DNA of 55,091 bases. Origin: Methanobrevibacter cuticularis (GTDB taxonomy: Archaea; Methanobacteriota; Methanobacteria; Methanobacteriales; Methanobacteriaceae). The stretch spans positions 1-55,091 of the forward strand of contig NZ_LWMW01000075.1 of the NCBI RefSeq assembly GCF_001639285.1, read 5' to 3'. A model generated the notes under the pieces. The model was not told the DNA's origin, made no database searches, and was given only the letters and a program-made list of their open reading frames with translations. The stretch's first letter is position 1, and each line of letters starts with the position of its first letter. Position numbers and translations under genes: made by a program. Positions 21,065-30,395 of this stretch are shown here, one piece after another.

Positions 21065-21280
21065 TTAATTCGTCCAATCTGCTTTTTTGACTATAATATT
21101 ACCATCTTTATCAGTTTTAGCATTTCGCATAATTTTTTCAGGATTTTTCTTTGTAGATATATCTTTACGAGTGAGGTTTACATTATCTACTATGTAGTGT
21201 GTTTCTTCAAGATCAGGGATACTTTCTAATGTTTTTGAAAACTCTTTAAGAATCTTTTCTGCATCTTTTTCAATTTTCAT
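21065..21280 (-). CDS. gatC: Asp-tRNA(Asn)/Glu-tRNA(Gln) amidotransferase subunit C (archaeal GatC)
   Basis: This 71-residue protein looks like archaeal GatC, the small subunit that steadies GatA and GatB in tRNA-dependent asparagine formation. Visible family features are the N-terminal helix MKIEKDAEKILKEFSKTLE, then IPDLEETHYIVDN, and the C-terminal MRNAKTDKDGNIIVKKADW. GGAG lies seven bases before the ATG. The setting with an asparagine synthetase-like gene, an ACT protein and hom supports a role in aspartate/asparagine metabolism. The protein is short, so the call rests on this motif order. Confidence 0.8.
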   Translation of the reverse strand: MKIEKDAEKILKEFSKTLESIPDLEETHYIVDNVNLTRKDISTKKNPEKIMRNAKTDKDGNIIVKKADWTN

Positions 21281-21570
21281 TATAAAACTCCATTAAAATA
21301 ATTTTATGATATCAAATATTAAATAATCTTATGATACTAAACATTAAATAATTTCATGCTATTAAATTTACTAAATTACAACTATCTTTATTTATAATTT
21401 TTAATATTAATAAACCTTTAATTTTTAACAAACTATTCTTTCTAAATAATCATATTATATGTATTGTTTTTTTATTTGATTAATTATTAAATTTAATTTC
21501 TATGAATCTATTATATGTATCTAAAAATATAAAAAACAATTTAAATATCTAAAGAACATATGAACAAGCA

Positions 21571-21720
21571 TTATTTTATTAATATTTTATATAATGAGAT
21601 TAAAAATAAAAATTCAGTGCATATTTTATTAATATTTTATATAATAAGATTAAAAATAAAAATTAAGTGCATATTTTATTAATATTTTATATAATGAGAT
21701 TAAAAATAAAAATTAAGTGC
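21571..21720. repeat. Three-copy 50-bp tandem repeat
   Basis: The unit contains ATTTTATTAATATTTTATAT and ends in AAGTGC or CAGTGC. Copies start at 21571, 21621 and 21671 and differ at only a few positions. Confidence 0.9.
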
Positions 21721-21784
21721 ATATTAACATATGAAAAATTAAATACATCATAATAATATTTAAAGATATAGAGAGCTAGTTTTC

Positions 21785-21858
21785 TCATAAAACCTATAGA
21801 AATAACAGTGCGATCATAGCACTATTTAAAGACCCGAATACGATTAATATAGTGTTAT
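21785..21858. ncRNA. Candidate structured element with alternative pairing
   Basis: This stretch is visibly richer in G and C than its surroundings. AGTGC-GATCATA-GCACT forms a 5-bp hairpin, and AATAACA / TGTTATT can close a longer stem around it. The segment CACTAT can also pair with the later ATAGTG, excluding the first hairpin. That arrangement can be drawn for an attenuator-like RNA, but I know no family it matches and cannot tell the strand. Confidence 0.3.
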
Positions 21859-22069
21859 TCTAGCATAATTAAAGAATATCCAACTATTTCATTATAAACA
21901 AAAATAACAAACATTCTTCATTTTTTATAAAAAATCTAATTTTCAATTTAAATATCTTATTAATATAGTTTTTGTCTACAATTAAAACGAAAAATTAATA
22001 TATTATAACAATGTAATATTAAGTACTTATTAGTAAAAAAAAGTACAAAGAGAGAATGGAAATTTAACT

Positions 22070-22147
22070 AAAGTCCTCTATTGTTATTTGAAAAAGTACG
22101 TTAAAATATCACTTAACTAAAGAGAAGAAAAAAGTATGGAGGACTTT
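22070..22147. other. Stem-loop element A (paired with element B)
   Basis: AAAGTCCTC at 22070-22078 is the exact reverse complement of GAGGACTTT at 22139-22147, giving a 9-bp stem extendable by two pairs if RNA. The loop carries TTAAAATAT and TAACTAAAGAGAAGA, both shared with element B. Confidence 0.6.
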
Positions 22148-22268
22148 TATGCTTTTTGACACCTATCATTTTTTAATTTTGTTACAAATCATTTATAAAA
22201 AATGATTATATATAATGTTTTGTTTTTATAGTATGAAACTTTTTAAGAAAAAACAAGAATATTATATA

Positions 22269-22330
22269 GTATAAGTCTCTTAAAATATAGTTACGTCCAA
22301 ATAACTAAAGAGAAGAGGAGAGACTTATAC
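22269..22330. other. Stem-loop element B (paired with element A)
   Basis: GTATAAGTCTCT at 22269-22280 is the exact reverse complement of AGAGACTTATAC at 22319-22330, a 12-bp stem. The loop carries TAAAATAT and TAACTAAAGAGAAGA as in element A, while the stem sequence differs. Confidence 0.6.
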
Positions 22331-22460
22331 CTTGTAACTATTAATATGTTTTTCATAGTATAAAAAGCCTTCTCATTAATATTCCTCATTTTTTATAAAA
22401 AATCTAATTTTTGATAACTATTTTTATAATTATTTTTATAATAGTTAAGACTAAACATTC

Positions 22461-22580
22461 TTTTACTTATACAGTAAAATTGATTACTCTTTTACTTATA
22501 CAGTAAAAATCGATTACCCTTTTACTTATACCAGTGAAGATTAATTACTCTTTTACTTATACCAGTAAAAATCGATTACT
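22461..22580. repeat. Four-copy 29-31-bp repeat with internal hairpins at the end of asnB
   Basis: Units start at 22461, 22490, 22520 and 22551. Most contain TTTTACT...AGTAAAA, a 7-bp stem with a 5-6-base loop. They lie just after the asnB-like stop codon on the minus strand and could serve as serial 3'-end structures. Confidence 0.85.
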
Positions 22581-24231
22581 CTTTTGTTTTAAAGCGATAA
22601 TTATTTTTTAAATCAACTAAAAATTCTTTAAAATCAAAATCTTTAAGAATTTTTTTTGACAATATTTTATGAATTCCTGAACCATATTGTGCTGCTTTTT
22701 TTGGTCTATATGCGATATAATCAGGAATATGTAAGTCAATAGCTATTTCTCTAAGAATATGTTTTCGAAGTTTATCATCAGATGATTTTATTTTATATTT
22801 TACTGGAACATTAAGAGCAAATTCAACAAATTTTGTCTCTAGAAAAGGAGATCTAAGTGAAACATTATTACAGTTAGCTATAGCTACATCTCTTTCAAGA
22901 TTAACATGATACATATTTTCAATATCATGTCTTAATTCAATAGCTATATTCTTTTCAGCATTATTTTCACGATATGTTTTGTTTTTTTCAGAAGATAACA
23001 TAGATTTATTAACTGCTTTCTTTTCATTAGAGTCTTCAGTTAACCCTTTCTTATAAACCTCCAAATATCTGTGATATCCTCCAAATAGTTCATCAGCACC
23101 TTGACCAGATAGTACAACATCAACACAATCTTCTTTTGCAAGTTTGGTAGATAAATGAATGGTCATCCCTACTCCTAACTTAATAATATTGGCTTCTTCA
23201 ATAGCTATTAAAACATCCTCGATAGTTGAACGAATCAATTCTTCATCTATAACTTGAAAAATAAGAGGTAAATCTAATTCTTTAGCTATTTTTTTAGCAA
23301 ATAGAATGTCCTTTGAATCTTCAGTTCCGACAGTGTACAATTTAACTTTAAGATTAGTTTTTTCAGATATATTTTTGAGGATTTTAGCTATTATAGTACT
23401 ATCTACACCGCCAGAAAAGATCAATCCAACTTCATCTAATCCTTCCACTCTCTTATATACTGCACCTTCAAGAAGATCTAAGAGATTATTTTTATAAAAT
23501 TCAAGATTAAATTTATCTTTTTTGATGCATTCCTGATTAATAGTTAAACCATCTAAGTAAGTTTTCCAAGGAAGATGATTAGGAGCATTCAATTCATCAT
23601 TAAATAATATATACCCTGGTTTAAGAGTTTCAATATTTTCAATCCCAAGATTCCATAAAAATTTTCTATTCTCTGCAAAAGCAAGTAAGTTATTTTTATT
23701 AAAAATATCATTAACTTCTTTATCTAAATTTTTATGCAAAATATCTTCATTAAAAATATCATTAACTTCTTTATCTAAATTTTTATGCAGACTGCTTTTA
23801 TTAAAAATATTATTATTCTCTTCATTACCATATCCATAATACAAAGGTTTACTCCCATATATATCTCTACAAATAGCTATATTTTCACCATCATATACTG
23901 AAAAAACAAAATCTCCATTTATAATTTCCATAGTTTTTCTAATAGCTATTAAAATGGGAGTATTTTTATGCAAGTTCTGATGAGTAAAATAATGTAGTAA
24001 TCTGATAATAAGTTCATTATTTTGAAGTCCTTCATCATATCCATATTTTTTAGAATTGCTTAATTCAATTATCAAAGATTTATATCCCAAATCTTTATCA
24101 ATTTCAGTGTTTAAAAAATCATTAAGTTCTTTAAAATTATATATCTCCCCATCCCAAAATAAACATAGATTATCAAAAAAAACAGGGTTCAAACCTAAGA
24201 AATGATTTTCTAAACCAAATATTTCACTCAT
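22576..24231 (-). CDS. asnB: Asparagine synthetase-like protein lacking the N-terminal catalytic cysteine
   Basis: This 551-residue protein has a class II glutaminase-like N-terminal half and an intact synthetase half. The glutaminase part is visible as DGEIYNFKEL (28-37) and RDIYGSKPLYYG (122-133). It does not start with MCG, so the nucleophile Cys is absent, and the usual oxyanion Asn of NGEIYN is Asp. No upstream frame restores the missing start. The synthetase half has the PP-loop SGGVDS (273-278), LSGQGADELFGGYHRY and LRSPFLETKFVEFA. Residues 149-178 hold a 17-residue duplication (HKNLDKEVNDIFN twice) not expected in the family. It may use free ammonia, or another amine acceptor than aspartate. 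Genes downstream on the same strand are gatC, the ACT gene and hom. Confidence 0.82.
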   Translation of the reverse strand: MSEIFGLENHFLGLNPVFFDNLCLFWDGEIYNFKELNDFLNTEIDKDLGYKSLIIELSNSKKYGYDEGLQNNELIIRLLHYFTHQNLHKNTPILIAIRKTMEIINGDFVFSVYDGENIAICRDIYGSKPLYYGYGNEENNNIFNKSSLHKNLDKEVNDIFNEDILHKNLDKEVNDIFNKNNLLAFAENRKFLWNLGIENIETLKPGYILFNDELNAPNHLPWKTYLDGLTINQECIKKDKFNLEFYKNNLLDLLEGAVYKRVEGLDEVGLIFSGGVDSTIIAKILKNISEKTNLKVKLYTVGTEDSKDILFAKKIAKELDLPLIFQVIDEELIRSTIEDVLIAIEEANIIKLGVGMTIHLSTKLAKEDCVDVVLSGQGADELFGGYHRYLEVYKKGLTEDSNEKKAVNKSMLSSEKNKTYRENNAEKNIAIELRHDIENMYHVNLERDVAIANCNNVSLRSPFLETKFVEFALNVPVKYKIKSSDDKLRKHILREIAIDLHIPDYIAYRPKKAAQYGSGIHKILSKKILKDFDFKEFLVDLKNNYRFKTKE

Positions 24232-24627
24232 AATATCAACATCATAACTATATCTAAATTATAATTATTTACTTTAAAATAATAAATAGCTATTCCTTTT
24301 AATTAAATATATAAAAATTTTAAAAAAAGTTAAATGTACTCAATAGTAAGTAATTATAAAATAAGCTTATGAAAATAAGAAAACAAAAAGAAATAAACTA
24401 AAAATGGTACTGAAAACAAAAATAAATTAATATTAATATTAATAATATCATTACAAATAAAACTAAAAATGATAGTAAAGAATATTAAAAAAGAAATAAA
24501 CTAAAAATGGTACTGAAAACAAAATAAATTAATATTAATATTAATAGTTAATAATATCATTACAAATAAAACTAAAAATAATAGTAAAAAAATATTAAAA
24601 AAGAAATATTAATGAAAAGAAATAATT
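24232..24627. repeat. Intergenic 103-bp tandem duplication
   Basis: A unit beginning AAGAAATAAACTAAAAATGG occurs at about 24388 and 24491, with a partial third copy near 24599 that abuts the htpX stop. No gene is visible. Confidence 0.8.
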
Positions 24628-25584
24628 TTAAGTATATTCAGACAATTTTTCTAATCTTTTTAACATATCTGGATGGGTTGAAAAAATCTCACCCACTTTT
24701 TTAGACATTGATATATTGATTTTTTTATATTTTAATTGAGAAAGCTCTGAAGCTGATATATTACCATCTTTATCTGTATCAAGCTGAGAAAGTTCACTTA
24801 TATCGAACTTTGCATTACCTACATCATTTAAGAAAAATGCAGATGTTCCTTTTACATCTTTAATAGCTTGTTCATTAGAATTAGCTGCACCATAAACTAG
24901 TTTATAAAGAGCAGAAGCTAATTTTTCAGGTTGATTTCCAAAATCAACACTAGCTTCATCTGCATAATATTCTCTTACTCTAGATATGAAAAGAACTATT
25001 AATTGTCCAATAAAGTAAGCTATTAAAGCTAAAGCACCAATAATGAATCCATTGTTATTATTTCCTCTACTATAAAAAAATGATAAACCTACAAAATAGA
25101 ATATGGTTGGAACTGCACTAGCAATAGTCATAACGATCATATCATTATGTTTTATATGTGCAAGTTCATGACCTAAAACAGCCTTTATTTCATCTTCATG
25201 AAGCAAATCCAACAATCCCCTAGTGACACAGACTCGCCCATCTTTTTTGTATCTACCAAAAGCAAAAGCATTAGGGACTGGTGTTTCAGAAACTCCAATT
25301 TTTGGTTTTGGAATTCCAGCAATCATAGCTAAATCAGTGACAATTCTATGAAGATCTGGAGCTTCTTCTTCAGAAACGTATCTAACTTTCATGGACCATT
25401 CTACCAACTTTGGACCAGCTAAATATTGAAGTAGAATAATACCTATTCCAATGAATGCAAAGGTTTGATATCCCCCAATTCCAAAGAAACTAGCTAATAA
25501 TATTACTATTACATATACCATTCCAAATAGCAATAACATAGCTCCCCACATTCTCAATCTAAGTTTCCACATACTTAATTTCAT
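24628..25584 (-). CDS. htpX: HtpX-family membrane zinc metalloprotease with an EF-hand loop
   Basis: This 318-residue M48 protease is expected to cleave misfolded membrane proteins from the cytoplasmic side. Two N-terminal membrane segments (about 14-35 and 41-57) are followed by the zinc motif HELAHIKHND (His139, Glu140, His143), two more membrane segments (about 152-171 and 180-200) and YYADEASVDF, which carries the third zinc ligand. Unusually, residues 269-280 read DTDKDGNISASE, a perfect 12-residue EF-hand calcium loop, between the catalytic part and the conserved C-terminal THPDMLKRLEKL. The start has GGAG seven bases upstream. It stands alone, with large gaps on both sides. Confidence 0.93.
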   Translation of the reverse strand: MKLSMWKLRLRMWGAMLLLFGMVYVIVILLASFFGIGGYQTFAFIGIGIILLQYLAGPKLVEWSMKVRYVSEEEAPDLHRIVTDLAMIAGIPKPKIGVSETPVPNAFAFGRYKKDGRVCVTRGLLDLLHEDEIKAVLGHELAHIKHNDMIVMTIASAVPTIFYFVGLSFFYSRGNNNNGFIIGALALIAYFIGQLIVLFISRVREYYADEASVDFGNQPEKLASALYKLVYGAANSNEQAIKDVKGTSAFFLNDVGNAKFDISELSQLDTDKDGNISASELSQLKYKKINISMSKKVGEIFSTHPDMLKRLEKLSEYT

Positions 25585-26223
25585 TGTTATGCTCCTAATT
25601 TATAATTTTTATAATAAATATATTGATTTTATATAGATATTCCTATTAGTATAAATTTTATAATTAATTTTATATAGATATTCCTATTAGTATAAATATA
25701 ATTAATTTTATATACATATTCCTATTATTAAATACTTCTATCATTAATAGCTATTTCTATTATTAACAATTATTATTAAACATGATATCAAAAATAAATG
25801 ATTAATAAATGACTAAATAGCCAACAAAGTAATTAATAGCTAACAAAACAACTAGCTAAAATATTATAATAAAAAAATAATCATGAAAATTAATTTTTAA
25901 TACAATTTATTTAATGTAAATTGATTCTTTGTTTCTTTACATATATAAAATTTCTCATTGTTATTCAACTCTGTCAAGTTGAGAAATTTCTTCTACTTTT
26001 TATTTATTTTGATTATTTCTTTATTAAATTCTTTTTTTTAATATTTGAGGATATACTCTCATTTTCATAAATTATAAAAGTTTTAATCAAAAAATAGCTT
26101 ATTTTTAAAAATTAGACAAAGCTAAAATTAGTATTATATAATGTATAAAAACTTAAAAAAAATAAAAATAAGGAGAAAAATAATTATTTCTCCCAAAAAA
26201 AATAAAAATTTTAAATGATTTAA
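25585..26223. other. Intergenic region with three-copy repeat and hairpins
   Basis: Three copies of a unit of about 41 bp containing ATATTCCTATTA start near 25631, 25672 and 25712, just upstream of htpX. Around 25948-25993 the arms AAATTTCTC and GAGAAATTT enclose a smaller AACT/AGTT hairpin, followed on the + strand by a T-rich run. No gene is visible. Confidence 0.7.
26145..26195 (-). terminator. Terminator of the adhesin-like gene
   Basis: On the minus strand, arms GGAGAAA and TTTCTCC form a 7-bp stem (about 26172-26193) about 30 bases past the stop codon, followed by T-rich runs (TTATTTTTATTTTTTTT). Confidence 0.65.
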
Positions 26224-29200
26224 TCATATTTTTCTTCTTAAAATGATTCCAAACATACTTATCAATACTAATATAACAGCTATTATTGGTATTCCTGTAT
26301 TTTTCATAGTAGCACTAGCTACTGGATTGTTATTTGTTTTATTAGTAGTATTAGTATCATTGTTGTCATTATCGTTGTTTTGGGTTTCAAATTCAACTGA
26401 AACTGGATTAACATTGTAATTTTCATCATCACATGTAACTGTAATCACATGACGACCATTACCAAGTTTATTACTTGGAATATGGATTTTTCCAACACCA
26501 AGAACATTAGTAACGATATTTCCGATGTTTTTACCATCCAAATCAACACTAACTTTATAGTCATGTATTGGATCGCCGTCTTCATCGGTCACTGTGACAA
26601 TCACATCAGCAGAACCATCAGAATTCTTAACCACATCAACATCAACAATAACTTTACCTTTTATGACATTAAAAGTTGTAGTATTGGTATATCTAAAGTA
26701 TTTATCGTTTCCTGCATAATCCACCATAATATTAACATTTCCTGTGTGTGTTGGTTTATAAGTAAGACTCCATCGACCATTAGAATCAGTAGTCAAAGTG
26801 TAAACTTTACCATCAACAGTAACATTAATTGGAGCATTAGCTATTGGATTACCATTCTCATCAACAAGCACCCCATCGATTGTTATGGTTTTACCCATTT
26901 TAACATTAGATGGAATGTTTATAGTTGAATTAGTACTATTCTTATTTACTGCGAAAAAAGTAGAATTACTAAAAGCATCATAATTACCATTACCAGCAAA
27001 ACTAACAACTACATCGAAAATTCCAGTATGATTGGTAGTATAATTTAACTCCCAATAACCAAAACCATCAACAGCAACGTTTGTAAATAGCGTACCATCA
27101 ACAGTAACATTAACACCAGTTACTCCAGTATAATTAGCTAAGACACCACTAACAGTAATATTTTCACCAATTTGAGCAGGATTAGGACTAACAACAATAG
27201 TTGAATTAGTACTAGCCTTATCTACTGTGAAAGTAGTAGTATTTCTAAATTGTTGGAATATTGAGTTTCCAGTTGAATTAATTTCTGCAGTTATATTGCC
27301 AGTACGATTACTTGTATATTCAGTTGACCATATAGCATTAGTATCAGATAAATTAATATTGTTTTGCTTGTTACCATCAATAATAATATCAAAAATAAGA
27401 CCAATACTATTTGTTAATGTTTGATTGTCAACAATAATCATATCATAAATATTACTTACTTTTCTAGGAATTCTAGCATCATAAGTAGTATTTCCTGAAC
27501 TATTACTAATTACCATTCCAAAATAAGGCAATAAACTAGCATCAGTACCTACTAACTCAAAATCGAACTGACCACTAATAAGAACATTCTCACCAATCTG
27601 TACAATGCTTGAATTAACCACAATAGTAGAATTAACAGGAGAAGAACCATTTAAAGATAAAATATAATAATCCTCCCCATTTAAACTAACGATACTAACT
27701 ATATAATAATTATTTATCCAAGTTGGTAAATTAGGAGTATTATTACCCCACCAATTAAGGTTCGCATCAACACCAGAGACTGTATTTGGAATACTCAAAC
27801 CAATAGCTGCTAAAACACGATTATAATTGATAGTAACATTATTTACAGAAGCTAAACCAGTAGCAAAACTAATACCAATACCACCTGTTGTTCCAGCAAA
27901 AATGTTGTTACCAAAAACAAGAATATCACGCAAAACAGTAGAATTAAGATTAACAACCCCAATACCAATACCAGTAGCGTTAGTAGCATTAATAGTATTA
28001 TTTACTACAGATAAACCACTAAAACTTAGATTATTACAGTTAAAAGACATACCATAAGACGCACCCCTAATATTGTTATCATTGACGCTGATAGTATTGT
28101 TGCTGGTTTCTGCACGAAGAAGAACACCGTATCCGGATGTTCCTGTGATATTGTTGTTGGTGATGGTTATATTGTTGTTAATATTGGTGAATGCATCCAT
28201 AGCAACACCGTATGATGTTCCTGTGATGTTATTGTTGGTGATGGTTATATTGTTGTTACTATTGGTGAATGCATACAGAACAAGACTGTATCCGTATGTT
28301 GCTGTGATGTTGTTGTTGGTGATGGTTATATTGTTGTTACTATTGATGTATGCACCCAGATAAACACCCTGTCCGGATGTTCCTGTGATGTTGTTGTTGG
28401 TGATGGTTATGGTGTTGTTACTATTGGTGGGTGCAAGCAGCTGAACACCACGGGATGTTCCTGTGATATTGTTGTTTGTGATGGTTATATTGTTGTTGCT
28501 AGTGGATGCATCCAAATAAACACCGTATGCTCCTGTGATGTTGTTGTTGGTGATGGTTATAGTGTTGTTACTATTGGTGAGTGCATACAGATAAACACCC
28601 TGTCCGGATGTTCCTGTGATGTTGTTGTTGGTGATGGTTATATTGTTGTTACTGGTGTATACATCCAGATAAACACCATAGCCGGATTTTCCTGTGATGT
28701 TGCTGTTGGTGATGGTTATGGTGTTGTTACTATTGGTGCGTGCATACAGATAAACACCGTAGTCTGCTGTTCCTGTGATGTTATTGCTGGTGATAGTTAT
28801 GGTGTTGTTACTATTGATGGGTGTATACAGATAAACACCCTGTCCGGATGTTCCTGTGATGTTGTTGTTGGTGATGGTTATGTTGTTGTTACTAGTTGCT
28901 GCACGAAGATAAACACCGTATGATGTTCCTGTGATGTTGTTGTTGGTGATGGTTATGTTGTTGTTGCTAGTTTCTGCATATATATAAACACCGTATGTTC
29001 CTGTGATGTTGCTGTTGCTGTTGCTGTTGGTGATGGTTATGGTGTTGTTACTATTGGTGGGTGCATACAGATAAACACCGTAGTTTAATGTTCCTGTGAT
29101 GTTGTTGTTGTCGAAAAATAGAGTATTATTACAATTAGTGACGGTGAAACGCACGCCCATCGAGTTAGATGTACCGTTAACAGTAATATTATTACCTTTA

Positions 29201-29796
29201 ACTGCAATGTTAACAACTGAGCCAGCTGTGGCGGTTACATATACAGCACCATATGTAGTTGTGCTTACAGAAGAAATTATAGTATTATTTTCCATTAAGA
29301 CATCAGTTAAAGAGTTACCAGATAAATGGACACTTATATTGGTTGTATTTATGTTACAAGCAATAATTGATAAATTACCACGGTTTGAGTTAATAGCTGT
29401 GTTATATCTGCTTATATTTAATTTAGTGATTTGTACGTTGGGTGCTGTGATGGTAAATAGTGTACCAGTATTAGTACCCACCATATTCACTTGACCAGTG
29501 GATGAAATGTTAACACTTCTTCCTACAGTTAAACCAGAGCTCAGGCTATAATTTCCTTCCTCAAAGGTAACCTCATTGTCACCTGCAGAGGCATTATCAA
29601 GGAAAGCCTGAATCTCAGCATTAGTAGAAGAACTATTAAAGTTAACACCACTAACACCAGACAAGACTGCAAAAAAACACAAAAACAAGAAAGTTAACAA
29701 TACCACATTTCTTAAACGAGCTCTGTTAAACAGATGAATATTCGGTTCAATACTTAAAAAGCCATTTTCAATTAAATTGTTTATTTTTGAAAACAT
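26224..29796 (-). CDS. Large adhesin-like surface protein (parallel beta-helix plus Ig-like repeats)
   Basis: This 1190-residue secreted protein has a hydrophobic signal segment (VVLLTFLFLCFFAVLSG, about residues 30-50). A long asparagine/threonine-rich right-handed beta-helix follows, with near-identical repeats carrying ITGTSGQGVYLYA and NNNITITNNN. Two or three Ig-like domains come next (NSTIVVSPNPAQIGENITVSG, GYWELNYTTNHTG). The C-terminal membrane anchor is IPIIAVILVLISMFGIILRRKI. It is probably held in the cell membrane with the helix outside the pseudomurein wall, for contact with hosts or other microbes. The start is the ATG at 29796 behind a perfect AGGAGGTGA; a TTG at 29820 lies upstream of that site and is not the start. 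Confidence 0.93.
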   Translation of the reverse strand: MFSKINNLIENGFLSIEPNIHLFNRARLRNVVLLTFLFLCFFAVLSGVSGVNFNSSSTNAEIQAFLDNASAGDNEVTFEEGNYSLSSGLTVGRSVNISSTGQVNMVGTNTGTLFTITAPNVQITKLNISRYNTAINSNRGNLSIIACNINTTNISVHLSGNSLTDVLMENNTIISSVSTTTYGAVYVTATAGSVVNIAVKGNNITVNGTSNSMGVRFTVTNCNNTLFFDNNNITGTLNYGVYLYAPTNSNNTITITNSNSNSNITGTYGVYIYAETSNNNITITNNNITGTSYGVYLRAATSNNNITITNNNITGTSGQGVYLYTPINSNNTITITSNNITGTADYGVYLYARTNSNNTITITNSNITGKSGYGVYLDVYTSNNNITITNNNITGTSGQGVYLYALTNSNNTITITNNNITGAYGVYLDASTSNNNITITNNNITGTSRGVQLLAPTNSNNTITITNNNITGTSGQGVYLGAYINSNNNITITNNNITATYGYSLVLYAFTNSNNNITITNNNITGTSYGVAMDAFTNINNNITITNNNITGTSGYGVLLRAETSNNTISVNDNNIRGASYGMSFNCNNLSFSGLSVVNNTINATNATGIGIGVVNLNSTVLRDILVFGNNIFAGTTGGIGISFATGLASVNNVTINYNRVLAAIGLSIPNTVSGVDANLNWWGNNTPNLPTWINNYYIVSIVSLNGEDYYILSLNGSSPVNSTIVVNSSIVQIGENVLISGQFDFELVGTDASLLPYFGMVISNSSGNTTYDARIPRKVSNIYDMIIVDNQTLTNSIGLIFDIIIDGNKQNNINLSDTNAIWSTEYTSNRTGNITAEINSTGNSIFQQFRNTTTFTVDKASTNSTIVVSPNPAQIGENITVSGVLANYTGVTGVNVTVDGTLFTNVAVDGFGYWELNYTTNHTGIFDVVVSFAGNGNYDAFSNSTFFAVNKNSTNSTINIPSNVKMGKTITIDGVLVDENGNPIANAPINVTVDGKVYTLTTDSNGRWSLTYKPTHTGNVNIMVDYAGNDKYFRYTNTTTFNVIKGKVIVDVDVVKNSDGSADVIVTVTDEDGDPIHDYKVSVDLDGKNIGNIVTNVLGVGKIHIPSNKLGNGRHVITVTCDDENYNVNPVSVEFETQNNDNDNNDTNTTNKTNNNPVASATMKNTGIPIIAVILVLISMFGIILRRKI
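28070..29105. repeat. DNA-level tandem repeats inside the adhesin-like gene
   Basis: About eleven to twelve copies of units of roughly 75-90 bp alternate GTTCCTGTGATGTTGTTGTT with a more variable part containing AGATAAACACCGTA (+ strand). Copies are highly alike, so recombination could change the repeat number. Confidence 0.9.
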
Positions 29797-30098
<302 letters not shown>

Positions 30099-30395
30099 AT
30101 AGTTGATTATGAAAAAATTTTAAAAACAAAACATAAAAGTTTTAATGATAAAAAAGATACACTGAATAATATTAATCGCATATTTAAGAATCCTTCCATG
30201 CCTGAAGAAAGACCAGAAAGTAGAATATTAAACTTTAAGAATTCGAATGAGCTTCTTGAGAAATATAATTTAAAAAATTTAGATAGGAAACATCATCCTA
30301 AATTAAATAAACTGGAAACAGCCCGTAGTTCTATTGCACATGGTGAAGTAGCAGTAGTTTCTTCTAAAAAAGATATTTTTCACATTCTTCAATGA
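30099..30395 (+). pseudogene. C-terminal remnant of a HEPN-domain protein
   Basis: An open frame of about 98 codons contains ETARSSIAHGEV, which fits the HEPN RNase motif R-x4-H followed by G. The ATG at 30198 would give only 65 residues, and the open frame extends upstream to a stop at 30096 without a start codon. The preceding DNA can be read as related protein only with frame changes. I infer a decayed HEPN gene, perhaps of the MAE_28990/MAE_18760 type. It converges on, and overlaps the end of, the intact HEPN gene on the other strand. Confidence 0.5.

Larger units (their letters stand above)
21281..22575. other. 1.3-kb intergenic region rich in repeats and stem-loop elements
   Basis: No protein gene is visible between gatC and the asnB-like gene. 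From left to right it holds a three-copy 50-bp tandem repeat, a more GC-rich candidate structured element (about 21780-21860), two related stem-loop elements (22070-22147 and 22269-22330), duplicated copies of CATTTTTTATAAAAAATC near 21918 and 22388, and a four-copy 29-31-bp repeat touching the asnB stop. Specific entries follow. Confidence 0.8.

Noticed and set aside
22149..22205. An 18-codon frame with a good GGAGG at stem-loop element A
   Set aside because: Too short and without homologue support to call a gene; mentioned only as a possible feature of the stem-loop.
26449..29494. Several + strand frames across the adhesin-like gene
   Set aside because: They are shadows of the repetitive minus-strand coding sequence with low-complexity products.
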